20,911 bases of DNA from JAQGMJ01 sp036271855. Lineage in GTDB: Bacteria > Pseudomonadota > Gammaproteobacteria > Burkholderiales > JAEUOS01. The notes beneath the pieces were generated by a model. That model was given only the letters and a program-made list of their open reading frames with translations. It searched no databases and had not been told where the DNA came from. The stretch covers positions 1-20,911 of the forward strand of contig DATAZV010000435.1 of assembly GCA_036271855.1 (NCBI GenBank), written 5' to 3'. Shown here piece by piece: positions 1 through 7,275 of the stretch (positions are counted from its first letter, which is position 1; each line of letters starts with the position of its first letter). A program made the translations under genes and the position numbers.

Positions 1-1
1 C

Positions 2-877
2 AAGCAAAACGGCTATCGCATGCCGCGCGGCGCTGCCCGCGCGCTGGCCCCCTACATCCGCCAGAACATGAAATTCTTTGTCGCCAAGGTGAACCTGCAG
101 GAACAGGCCGCCAGCGGCTTTTCCACCCTGCGCCCCCTGCAATTCGCCTTCGAGAGCGAGAAGTTCATGCTGCCCCTGCGCCTGGGCATGATCAACGCCC
201 ACGGCCCGCAGGATTTGATCGTCTACATGCTGACGCGCAACGGCCGGGTGGAGACCACCAACTACCGCACCGTCAAGCTGCCGGCCGACATGGACCTGCC
301 CACTTACATCAAGGGCGACTTCGGCGGCTTTTACAAAGCCATGTTCAAGGCCCAGGCCGAGAAGGATGGCAACCGCGCCGTCTATACCGAATACTTCTGG
401 GACATGAGCTGGTGCGACCCCTGCGCCGCCAACCCCCTGAGCCCGCAGGAGCTGCGCCAGGCCGGCGTGTTCTGGCAAGGCGGACCGCAGGGCGACAGCA
501 ACAACGGTTTTGCGCCCAGCCGCTCCGTGCAAGTACCCCAGGGTGCCGCGCAAGTAATGCTCACCCGCCTGCATGTGCGCTATACGGCCGACACCTTCCC
601 CGAAGACCTGTCGTTCCAGGAAACCGCCGACCGTGCCAATTTCCAGGCCCGCTACGTCCTGCGCAACCCGTGGAACGGCAGCGTCAACGATTGCCCCGAA
701 GCACGCAATTATTTCCAGCAGTTGCGCACCCGCCAGGAAAAGGAAGCCCGCCAGCTCGCCAGCCTGACCGGCTGGGAGTTGAGCAGCATCCGCAACCGCA
801 TGGATTTGCGCCCCACCGTTGACTTCGGCGGTTCCGGCGGTTCCGATGGCGGCGGCTGGTGGCCGTGGCGCAACTGA
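2..877 (+). CDS. DUF2330 domain protein, 5' end cut off by window edge
   Basis: The frame is open to the first base of the window (residues KQNGYR precede the first ATG at 20), so the gene most likely starts upstream and this is the C-terminal part. The sequence around ALAPYIRQNMKFFVAKVN and the later block LRLGMINAHGPQDLIVYMLT resemble the DUF2330 family, whose members are usually exported and whose function is unknown. The visible part has three cysteines, two of them in a WCDPC stretch near residue 132. It ends in a glycine-rich tail followed by WWPWRN. It lies about 80 bp upstream of an NqrB/RnfD-like membrane protein on the same strand, so the two are probably co-transcribed, and the DUF2330 protein may be a periplasmic partner of that protein. 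The family call rests on remembered sequence features; the pairing with RnfD-like proteins is inference. Confidence 0.7.
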   Translation, partial: KQNGYRMPRGAARALAPYIRQNMKFFVAKVNLQEQAASGFSTLRPLQFAFESEKFMLPLRLGMINAHGPQDLIVYMLTRNGRVETTNYRTVKLPADMDLPTYIKGDFGGFYKAMFKAQAEKDGNRAVYTEYFWDMSWCDPCAANPLSPQELRQAGVFWQGGPQGDSNNGFAPSRSVQVPQGAAQVMLTRLHVRYTADTFPEDLSFQETADRANFQARYVLRNPWNGSVNDCPEARNYFQQLRTRQEKEARQLASLTGWELSSIRNRMDLRPTVDFGGSGGSDGGGWWPWRN

Positions 878-958
878 TGTGAAAAGTGCCCCGGGCGGCC
901 CAAACGCCTCCCGGGAGTTCGGCCCGTTGCCGCCCCAACCAATTTCATGAGGTTTTTC

Positions 959-1882
959 ATGCACGCCCTCTTCCCACAGGCAAGCGTACCCCTGACCCAG
1001 CCGCCCGGCGCTTGGCGCCGCCTGGGCGCGCGCCTGGGCCGTTGCGACGCACGCCTGTTCCAGATCGCCTTTCTCGCCACCCTGCTGTCCATCGGCGTAT
1101 TGCTGCGCGACTTCAGCCTCAAGCCCGAGCAGATGGCGCTCACCTTCGCCGCCGGCCTGGCCACGCAATGGCTGTGGGTGCGGCACCTGCACTTAAAAAA
1201 CGTCGGCTTGCTGTCGGCCGCCATCACCTGCTTCGGCCTGTCTATCCTGCTGCGCGCGGACACCTTGTGGGTGCACCCGCTGATCGCCACGGCCGCGATC
1301 TCGGCCAAGTTCCTCTTGCGCATCAATGGCAAGCATGTCTACAACCCGGCCAACCTGGGGGTGATCCTCGCCACTACCCTGCTGCCCGGCGCCTGGATCT
1401 CGCCCGGCCAGTGGGGCAACGACCTGGCTTATGCCCTGTGGTTCGTCGCCTTGGGCGGGCTGGTGGTGCAGCGCGCAAGGCGCATGGACATCAGCTGGAT
1501 GTTCCTCGGCTGCTTCCTGGGCCTGTGCATCGCCCGCTTCGCCTGGCTCGGCGTGCCCTTGGCACGCGGGTTTACCCTGCTATCCCACCAGACCCAGAGC
1601 GGGGCCCTGCTGCTGTTCGCCTTTTTCATGATTTCCGACCCGATGACCATTCCCAACCGCACCGGCGCGCGCCTGTTTTATGCCGCTGCGGTGGCGCTGG
1701 CCGCCTTCCTCTGGCAGTTCTACCTGTATCGGCCGAACGGCCTGATCTGGGCGCTGTTCCTGCTGACCCCGATGGTGCCGCTGCTGGACCGCCTGCTGCC
1801 CGGCGCCCGGCACCAATGGCGGCCGGCCGCCGGCCTGCCCGCTTCAAGACAGAAAGGGGACGCTGTTGCGCCAGCTTCGTAG
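959..1882 (+). CDS. Stand-alone NqrB/RnfD-like membrane protein
   Basis: This is a 307-residue, very hydrophobic protein with about eight to ten likely membrane segments. Family-like blocks are KHVYNPANLG (about residues 125-134), SGALLLFAFFMISDPMT (214-230) and the following IPNRTGARLFYA. In Rnf and Nqr complexes this subunit carries FMN bound covalently to the threonine of an SGAT-type motif. Here the matching position reads SGAL (214-217), so covalent flavin attachment looks lost. No other rnf or nqr subunit is visible nearby. I chose ATG 959 over ATG 947 because GAGG at 949-952 stands six bases before 959. The gene follows the DUF2330 gene and probably shares its transcript; its end contains a possible -10 hexamer serving ybgC. 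The family assignment is fairly secure, but its role as an electron carrier is uncertain. Confidence 0.75.
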   Translation: MHALFPQASVPLTQPPGAWRRLGARLGRCDARLFQIAFLATLLSIGVLLRDFSLKPEQMALTFAAGLATQWLWVRHLHLKNVGLLSAAITCFGLSILLRADTLWVHPLIATAAISAKFLLRINGKHVYNPANLGVILATTLLPGAWISPGQWGNDLAYALWFVALGGLVVQRARRMDISWMFLGCFLGLCIARFAWLGVPLARGFTLLSHQTQSGALLLFAFFMISDPMTIPNRTGARLFYAAAVALAAFLWQFYLYRPNGLIWALFLLTPMVPLLDRLLPGARHQWRPAAGLPASRQKGDAVAPAS

Positions 1883-1884
1883 GG

Positions 1885-1890
1885 TAAAAT
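1885..1890 (+). promoter_or_regulatory. Possible -10 element for the ybgC-tol-pal operon
   Basis: TAAAAT lies just after the stop of the RnfD-like gene and 28 bases before the proposed ATT start of ybgC. This is a reasonable place for a promoter of the Tol-Pal operon. I see no convincing -35 hexamer at 16-18 bases, so this is a weak call. Confidence 0.25.
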
Positions 1891-1918
1891 CGGCCTTCCA
1901 GTTCCAAGGAGAAGAGCC

Positions 1919-2359
1919 ATTACGCCGGAAGCTGCGCTCCCCGCGAAGGCCGCATTTGTCTGGCCCTTGCGGGTCTACTATGAAGACACGGATTTCTCCG
2001 GCGTCGTCTATCACGCCAACTACCTGCGTTTTTTCGAGCGCGCCCGCACCGAGTGGCTGCGCGCGCTGGGCTGCGACGCCGCCGAACTCAAGCGCGATCA
2101 CGGCCTGGCGATGGCCCTGCGCCACATGGAAATCGACTTCCTCAAGCCGGCGCGGATGGACGACATGATCGAAATCAGCGTAGCCCTGGTCCACGCCAAA
2201 CGCGCCCACTTCGTGCTCGACCAGGAGGCCGAGATCGAAGGTGAACCGATCGCGCGTACCCGTGTCCAAGTGGCGTGCGTGGCCTGCGAAGGTTTCGCGC
2301 CCCGCCCGCTCCCCGGCTTTTTGCTTGAAAAGTTCGGCGCATCTGTTAAAAATCCGTAA
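1919..2359 (+). CDS. ybgC: YbgC acyl-CoA thioesterase (hot-dog fold), probable ATT start
   Basis: YbgC hydrolyses acyl-CoA thioesters and is the usual first gene of proteobacterial tol-pal operons. The signature YYEDTDFSGVVYHANYLRFF contains the catalytic aspartate and the conserved histidine (D25 and H32 with this start). The frame has a TTG at 1967, but starting there would delete the FVWPLRVYYEDTD stretch, which aligns with FRWPVRVYYEDTD at the start of E. coli YbgC, and that TTG has no ribosome binding site. Upstream in frame, back to the TAG at 1880, there is no ATG, GTG or TTG. ATT at 1919 is preceded by a good AAGGAG (1906-1911) at seven bases, so ATT is the best start and gives 146 residues against 134 in E. 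coli. tolQ starts 37 bp downstream in the same operon. Confidence 0.88.
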   Translation: MTPEAALPAKAAFVWPLRVYYEDTDFSGVVYHANYLRFFERARTEWLRALGCDAAELKRDHGLAMALRHMEIDFLKPARMDDMIEISVALVHAKRAHFVLDQEAEIEGEPIARTRVQVACVACEGFAPRPLPGFLLEKFGASVKNP

Positions 2360-2396
2360 AACCGATCCGTAAAAACCAGGTGAGAAAAAGCCCCGC

Positions 2397-3074
2397 ATGA
2401 GCGTATCTCAAGACCTCTCCATCCTCACCCTCATCATCAATGCCTCGGTGCTGGCGCAGGCTGTCATGGCGCTGCTGCTGGTGGTTTCGCTGATGAGCTG
2501 GACCTACATCTTCCGCAAGTGGTTCGTGCTGAAAAAGGCGCAGCGCCAGACCGAGGAATTCGAGCGCGATTTCTGGTCCGGCAAGGACCTGAACGCCCTG
2601 TACCAGTCGGCCGCCCACGACCGCCACGGCTCCGGCAGCCTGGAGCGGATCTTCGAGGCCGGCATGCGCGAGTTCATGAAACTCAAGGCCTCGCAGCGCG
2701 CCGATGCGAGCGTGCAGCTCGAAGGCGCGCGCCGCGCCATGCGCGCCACCTACCAGCGCGAGATGGATTACCTCGAAGCCCACCTGGCCTTTCTCGCCTC
2801 GGTCGGTTCGGTCTCGCCCTACGTCGGCCTGTTCGGCACGGTGTGGGGCATCATGAATTCCTTCCGCGGCCTGGCCAACGTGCAGCAGGCGACATTGGCC
2901 AACGTCGCCCCCGGCATCGCCGAGGCGCTGGTGGCCACTGCCATCGGCCTGTTCGCCGCGATACCCGCGGTGGTGGCCTACAACCGCTACGCCCACGACA
3001 TCGACCGCCTGGCGATCCGCTTCGAGAGCTTCATCGAAGAGTTCTCCAACATCCTGCAACGGCAGACCCGCTGA
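2397..3074 (+). CDS. tolQ: TolQ, proton-channel subunit of the Tol-Pal motor
   Basis: TolQ is an inner-membrane protein of the ExbB/MotA type that forms, with TolR, the proton-driven motor energising TolA during outer-membrane constriction. The protein has 225 residues, close to the 230 of E. coli. It shows one N-terminal membrane segment (about residues 15-38, ending in SLMSWTYIFRKW) and two C-terminal segments joined by the conserved SVSPYVGLFGTVWGIMNSF block and the APGIAEALVATAIGLFAAIPAVVAYN block. The large cytoplasmic loop lies between them. The next gene is not tolR but an FkbM methyltransferase whose ATG follows the TGA stop after two bases, so their translation is probably coupled. 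Confidence 0.96.
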   Translation: MSVSQDLSILTLIINASVLAQAVMALLLVVSLMSWTYIFRKWFVLKKAQRQTEEFERDFWSGKDLNALYQSAAHDRHGSGSLERIFEAGMREFMKLKASQRADASVQLEGARRAMRATYQREMDYLEAHLAFLASVGSVSPYVGLFGTVWGIMNSFRGLANVQQATLANVAPGIAEALVATAIGLFAAIPAVVAYNRYAHDIDRLAIRFESFIEEFSNILQRQTR

Positions 3075-3076
3075 TC

Positions 3077-3907
3077 ATGGCAACCCGCCCGCGCTACAAC
3101 GTCGTCATCCCGACCCGCTACGGCATGATGATCGTCAATCGCAACGACTCCTACGGCCACGGCGCGGAGCGTTTCGGCGTCGGCCATGAACTTCTGGAAA
3201 CCGGCGAATACGTTCCCGCTGAATTGCAGGCCATGGGCCAGCTGCTGGGATTCTGTGCTGCCGACCCGGTGGTGCTCGACATCGGCGCCAACATCGGGGT
3301 GCACACGCTCTTCATGTCCGAGGCCATCGGCCCGGGCGGGCGCATCCACGCCTTCGAGGCGCAGCGCATCATGTTCCAGGTGCTGATGGGCAACCTGGCA
3401 CTCAACAGCATAGAAAACGTCTACGGCTACGGCGTCGCCCTCGGCCGCGAGGCGGGCAGCCTGAAGCTGCCGCCGGTCGACTACGCCAAGCCGTGGAATT
3501 TCGGCGGTATGGGCCTGGCTACCGAAAGCCCGGACCCGCAATTCGCCCATGGCACGCTCGAACGTGCCGCCGCGGACCGCAACGAGACCGTTCCGGTGAT
3601 CACCCTGGACAGCCTGAAACTCGACCGCGTCGATTTCATCAAGCTCGATGTCGAGGGCATGGAAGAGGACGTCCTGCGCGGCGCCGCCCGCACTCTCGAT
3701 ATCACCCGCCCGACCATGCAGATCGAGTGGCTGATGCGCGACGGCGGCGGCCTGCCGCTGTATCTGCTCGAGACTCTCGACTACCGGGTTTTCCAGGCCG
3801 GGATGAACCTGATCTGCATTCCTGCCGAACGCGCCGACACGCTGGTGATCCACGGCCTGCCCGAAATGCGCGTCGCCGATGTCAAACAGGCCTTCAAGCT
3901 GCCATGA
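3077..3907 (+). CDS. FkbM-family SAM-dependent methyltransferase inserted between tolQ and tolR
   Basis: This 276-residue protein has a class I methyltransferase fold. SAM-binding motif I is VVLDIGANIGVHT (about residues 65-77), followed by an acidic end of the next strand (HAFEAQ). Near residue 195 is the FkbM hallmark DFIKLDVEGMEEDVLRGA. FkbM enzymes O-methylate varied substrates, often sugars, glycans or secondary metabolites; the substrate here cannot be read from the sequence. No signal peptide or membrane segment is seen, so it should be cytoplasmic. Its ATG lies two bases after the tolQ stop, and its own TGA is four bases before the tolR ATG. Composition and third-position GC look like those of its neighbours. 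The start at 3077 is the first ATG after tolQ in this frame; the frame is open further upstream only as an overlap of tolQ. Confidence 0.9.
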   Translation: MATRPRYNVVIPTRYGMMIVNRNDSYGHGAERFGVGHELLETGEYVPAELQAMGQLLGFCAADPVVLDIGANIGVHTLFMSEAIGPGGRIHAFEAQRIMFQVLMGNLALNSIENVYGYGVALGREAGSLKLPPVDYAKPWNFGGMGLATESPDPQFAHGTLERAAADRNETVPVITLDSLKLDRVDFIKLDVEGMEEDVLRGAARTLDITRPTMQIEWLMRDGGGLPLYLLETLDYRVFQAGMNLICIPAERADTLVIHGLPEMRVADVKQAFKLP

Positions 3908-3911
3908 GATC

Positions 3912-4355
3912 ATGAACAACCCCTCACGTTCCGGCCGCAGCCGCCGCCGCATGATGAACGAGATCAACGTCGTGCCCTACATCGACGTCATGCTCGTGCT
4001 CCTGGTGATCTTCATGGTCACCGCGCCCCTGGTGACCCCGGCACAGGTCGAACTGCCTTCGGTGCAGAAATCGCAGCAGGCGCCGGTGCAGCCGCTGGAA
4101 ATCGTCATCAAGGCCGACACCAACCTGCGCATCATCGACCGCGACAAGGGCTACGAGAAGGACCTCGAGCGCAAGGACATCATCGACTACGTGAAGTCGC
4201 GCCAGGCCGAGAAAAATCCCAAGGGCGACCTGCCGGTGGTGATCTCCGCCGACAAGAACGTGAAGTATGAAGCCGTGCTGAACATGATGGACGACCTGCA
4301 GAAAAACGCCGTCCGGAAAATCGGCCTGACCGTCAAACCCGTGCCGGCGAAGTAG
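3912..4355 (+). CDS. tolR: TolR, ExbD-like subunit of the Tol-Pal motor
   Basis: TolR partners TolQ in the proton channel and binds peptidoglycan through its periplasmic domain. The protein has 147 residues (142 in E. coli). It contains the family start MMNEINVVPYIDVMLVLLVI, including the functional aspartate of the single membrane helix (the D of YIDVMLVLL), then a periplasmic domain with VVISADKNVKYEAVLNMMDD. I chose ATG 3912, which gives a short basic cytoplasmic N-terminus; an in-frame ATG at 3879 would overlap the methyltransferase by about 29 bases. tolA follows after 17 bp. Confidence 0.95.
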   Translation: MNNPSRSGRSRRRMMNEINVVPYIDVMLVLLVIFMVTAPLVTPAQVELPSVQKSQQAPVQPLEIVIKADTNLRIIDRDKGYEKDLERKDIIDYVKSRQAEKNPKGDLPVVISADKNVKYEAVLNMMDDLQKNAVRKIGLTVKPVPAK

Positions 4356-4372
4356 AAAGCCCCGCTCCCGCC

Positions 4373-5197
4373 ATGATGGTCGCCGCCGAACTCCCTTTCC
4401 GCCCGCACAACGACCGCGGCAGCGTCCGCGCCTTCGTGCTGGCGGCGGTGATCCATTGCCTGCTGTTCGCATTTTTGTATCTGGGCATCAGCTGGACCAA
4501 TCAGGCACCGGCGCCGGCCCAGGCCGACCTCTGGGCCTCGTTGCCGCCGATGGCGAGTCCGCCGCCGCGCGTGGTGCCGCCGGAGCCCAAGCCCGAACCC
4601 AAACCGGTGGTCGAGGAACCCAAGCCCGTGCCCCCGCCGCCGCTGAAGGCCGACATCGAGCAAAAGGCCGAGAAGGAAAAGCCGAAGCCGAAAAAGGAGC
4701 CGCCGCCCAAACCGGAGGAGAAGAAGGAGCCGCCGAAAAAGGCGGAGGTCAAGGAGCCGCCCAAGCCGCTTCCGAAGCCGCAACCCGATCCCCTCGCCAG
4801 TGAGTTGGACCGAATGAAGCGGGAGCTCAACCAGGACACGGCGCAGAACGATTTGCAGCGCTCCCTGGCCAAGGAAGGGCAGCAGCGAAAGGCAACCAGC
4901 GGCTCCGCCGGTACCTCCGACGCCTGGGGCGCCAAGGTGGCCGCGCTGGTGCGCAGCAAGGTGCCGATCAACATCGCCAATGCGGTATCCGGCAACTCTC
5001 CGGCGGTATTCACGGTCACAGTACTGCCGGGCCGCGAAGTGGGCACGGTTACCCTGGTCAAATCCAGCGGCTCGCCGGCCTACGACGATGCGGCCAAGCA
5101 GGCGATCCAGGCCACCTCGCCCTTGCCGGCACCAACCGGGGGCATGACCGAAATGCCGCGCTCGTTCACCCTCAACGCCTACCCGAAAGACCAATAG
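4373..5197 (+). CDS. tolA: TolA, periplasm-spanning link protein
   Basis: TolA anchors in the inner membrane and reaches across the periplasm to TolB and Pal. The 274-residue protein has one N-terminal membrane helix (about residues 19-40, VRAFVLAAVIHCLLFAFLYL), a long domain II (about 60-145), and a C-terminal TolA/TonB-like domain III with WGAKVAALVRSKV and VTVLPGREVGTVTLVKSSG. Domain II is rich in proline, lysine and glutamate rather than the alanine-rich helix of E. coli, so it is probably extended rather than a long alpha-helix. ATG 4373 and ATG 4376 are adjacent; the choice changes one residue. The gene is co-directional with tolR and tolB. Confidence 0.93.
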   Translation: MMVAAELPFRPHNDRGSVRAFVLAAVIHCLLFAFLYLGISWTNQAPAPAQADLWASLPPMASPPPRVVPPEPKPEPKPVVEEPKPVPPPPLKADIEQKAEKEKPKPKKEPPPKPEEKKEPPKKAEVKEPPKPLPKPQPDPLASELDRMKRELNQDTAQNDLQRSLAKEGQQRKATSGSAGTSDAWGAKVAALVRSKVPINIANAVSGNSPAVFTVTVLPGREVGTVTLVKSSGSPAYDDAAKQAIQATSPLPAPTGGMTEMPRSFTLNAYPKDQ

Positions 5198-5236
5198 TGG
5201 AACTGCGAGCGACTGATGTGCCACAGGAGGCCGACC

Positions 5237-6547
5237 TTGATTCAACCATTTCATAATTCGACCAACATGCTACGCAACCTGATCAAGCTTTGTTTTGTCC
5301 TGCTGGCGCTCTCCCATGCGGCGGCGCAGGCGCAAATGACCGTTGAAGTGCGCGGCGCCGGGCGGCAGTTGATCCCGATCGCCATCACCTCCTTCCCCGG
5401 CGAAGCCGCCCTGCCGGTCGCCCTGGCGCAGGTGGCGCGCACCGACCTGGAGCGCAGCGGCCAGTTCAAGATCGTCGATGCCTCGGCGGCGGCGCCGGTG
5501 CCGACCGAAGCCGGACAGGTGAGCTTCGGCGACTGGAGAGGCCGCGGCGCCAGCTACCTGGCCATCGGCAGCGTCATCCCCGGCGCCGACGGCAAGCTGA
5601 CCGCGCGCGTCCATCTGATGAACATCGACGGCTCGAGCGAAATGGGCGCCTTCGCCTTCACCCTCACGCCGAACCTGGCACGGGTCACGGCGCACAAGAT
5701 CGCCGACGAGATCTATGAGCGCATCACCCACGAAAAGGGCTTTTTCAACACCAAGATCGCCTACGTGAAAAAATCCGGCGCGCGCTTCGACCTGATCGTC
5801 GCCGATTACGACGGCCAGAACGAACAGTCGGCCCTGACCTCGCGCGAGCCGATCATCTCCCCCGAATGGTCGCCAGACGGCAGCAAGCTGGCCTACGTCT
5901 CGTTCGAGAACCGCAAGCCCCAGGTCTGGGTGCACGAAATCTACACCAGCCGCCGCACCCTGGTGTCGAATTCCAAGGGCAGCAACAGCGCGCCCGCCTG
6001 GTCGCCCGACGGCCGCACCCTGGCGGTCACCCTCACCCTTCCCGGCCTGTCTCAGCTCTACGCGATCCCGGCCAATGGCGGCGAGCCGCGGCGCCTGACC
6101 GCAAGCGGCGGCATCGACACCGAGCCGGTCTATTCGCCCGACGGTGCCTCGATCTACTTCACTTCCGACCGCGGCGGCGGCCCGCAGATCTACCGCATCC
6201 CGGCCGGCGGCGGCGACGCCAAGCGCGTCACCTTCAGCGGCAGCTACAACGTCAGCCCGAAAGTCAGCCCGGACGGCAAGACGCTGGCCTATATTTCGCG
6301 CGAAGGCGGGCAGTTCCGCGTGGCCATCCTGGATCTGGCCGGCGGCGGCCAGGAACAAAAGCTCACCGATACTGACAAAGATGAGAGTCCCAGCTTCGCG
6401 CCGAACAGCAAGATGATCCTCTACGCCACCAATGTCGGCGGCCGCGGCGTGCTGGCGATGGTCTCTTCCGACGGGCAGATCAAGCAGCGCCTGACCGTAG
6501 GCGGTGCCGACATCCGCGAGCCGGCCTGGGGCCCGCAAGGCAAATAA
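5237..6547 (+). CDS. tolB: TolB, periplasmic beta-propeller of the Tol-Pal system, probable TTG start
   Basis: TolB is a periplasmic protein that binds Pal and TolA. From TTG 5237 it has 436 residues (430 in E. coli). It shows a signal peptide with hydrophobic core LIKLCFVLLALSHAAAQA, an N-terminal TolB domain (about 30-165), and a beta-propeller with repeated blades such as PEWSPDGSKLAYVSFE, PAWSPDGRTLAV, PVYSPDGASIYFTSDR and PKVSPDGKTLAYIS. AGGAGG at 5225-5230 lies six bases before TTG 5237, whereas ATG 5216 would precede that site and ATG 5267 has no Shine-Dalgarno sequence. I therefore prefer TTG 5237; ATG 5267 would still leave the signal peptide intact. Confidence 0.94.
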   Translation: MIQPFHNSTNMLRNLIKLCFVLLALSHAAAQAQMTVEVRGAGRQLIPIAITSFPGEAALPVALAQVARTDLERSGQFKIVDASAAAPVPTEAGQVSFGDWRGRGASYLAIGSVIPGADGKLTARVHLMNIDGSSEMGAFAFTLTPNLARVTAHKIADEIYERITHEKGFFNTKIAYVKKSGARFDLIVADYDGQNEQSALTSREPIISPEWSPDGSKLAYVSFENRKPQVWVHEIYTSRRTLVSNSKGSNSAPAWSPDGRTLAVTLTLPGLSQLYAIPANGGEPRRLTASGGIDTEPVYSPDGASIYFTSDRGGGPQIYRIPAGGGDAKRVTFSGSYNVSPKVSPDGKTLAYISREGGQFRVAILDLAGGGQEQKLTDTDKDESPSFAPNSKMILYATNVGGRGVLAMVSSDGQIKQRLTVGGADIREPAWGPQGK

Positions 6548-6592
6548 CCTCACCAACAACATCCAATTTCACTTTGAACCGGAGGTAATAAA

Positions 6593-7108
6593 ATGAAACG
6601 CCTGGTCCTGCTCCTGATTTGCGCGGCCGCACTCGCCGCTTGTTCTGCCACGCCGAAAACCCAGGCGCCGATCACCGACGCCAGGCCCGCCACTTCCGGC
6701 GGCGGCGGCCCCAGCACCGGCGAGATTCCGCGGGTGAACGCGCCGAATGCCGACGAAGAACTGATGCAGGGCGTGCTGGCCAAGCGCAGCATCTACTTCG
6801 ACCTCGACAGCTTCGTGGTCAAGGACGAGTTCCGCCCGGTCGTCGAAGCCCATGCCGGGTTCATGAAGCGCAACCCCGGCCGCAAGGTGGTGATCGAGGG
6901 CAATACCGACGAACGCGGCAGCCGCGAATACAACCTGGCGCTGGGCCAGAAGCGCGCCGAAGCGGTGAAAAGCATGCTGCGCGTGCTCGGCGTGGGTGAA
7001 ACCCAGCTGGAGGCGATCAGCTACGGCGAAGAGCGTCCGAAGGCCACCGGCCACGACGAGACCGCCTGGGCCGAAAACCGCCGCGCCGACATTTCGTACC
7101 CCAGGTAG
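6593..7108 (+). CDS. pal: Pal, peptidoglycan-associated outer-membrane lipoprotein
   Basis: Pal tethers the outer membrane to peptidoglycan and cycles with TolB. The protein has 171 residues (173 in E. coli). It starts with a lipoprotein signal whose lipobox LAAC places the lipidated cysteine at residue 17, followed by a flexible linker rich in glycine, serine and proline. The OmpA-like peptidoglycan-binding domain contains SIYFDLDSFVV and GNTDERGSREYNLALGQKRA, where the conserved aspartate and arginine bind meso-diaminopimelate. GGAGG lies about six bases before the ATG. The gene follows tolB by 45 bp. Confidence 0.96.
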   Translation: MKRLVLLLICAAALAACSATPKTQAPITDARPATSGGGGPSTGEIPRVNAPNADEELMQGVLAKRSIYFDLDSFVVKDEFRPVVEAHAGFMKRNPGRKVVIEGNTDERGSREYNLALGQKRAEAVKSMLRVLGVGETQLEAISYGEERPKATGHDETAWAENRRADISYPR

Positions 7109-7173
7109 CCGGCTTTCGCAGGCCCGCTGAAATGGGGCACAATGCGCGTGCCGGGGTGACCGGCCCGCGCGTT

Positions 7174-7246
7174 TGTGCGCTTGCGCGCACACCCGTGGAC
7201 GATGCGTGCGGCGCCGTGCTTGGGCGCCGCCGAGCAACCCTTTTTT
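7174..7246 (+). other. Hairpins in the pal-cpoB spacer
   Basis: The 167-bp spacer between pal and cpoB is GC-rich and contains two perfect small hairpins. TGTGCGC/GCGCACA (7174-7191) has a four-base loop, and GCGGCGCC/GGCGCCGC (7208-7230) has a seven-base loop. The second is followed by six Ts, but only after a ten-base gap (7241-7246), so it is not a textbook terminator. It may reduce read-through from pal into cpoB or stabilise the pal 3' end. Confidence 0.4.
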
Positions 7247-7275
7247 CAACGCCTGCCGATGTCCGCCGACGCCCT

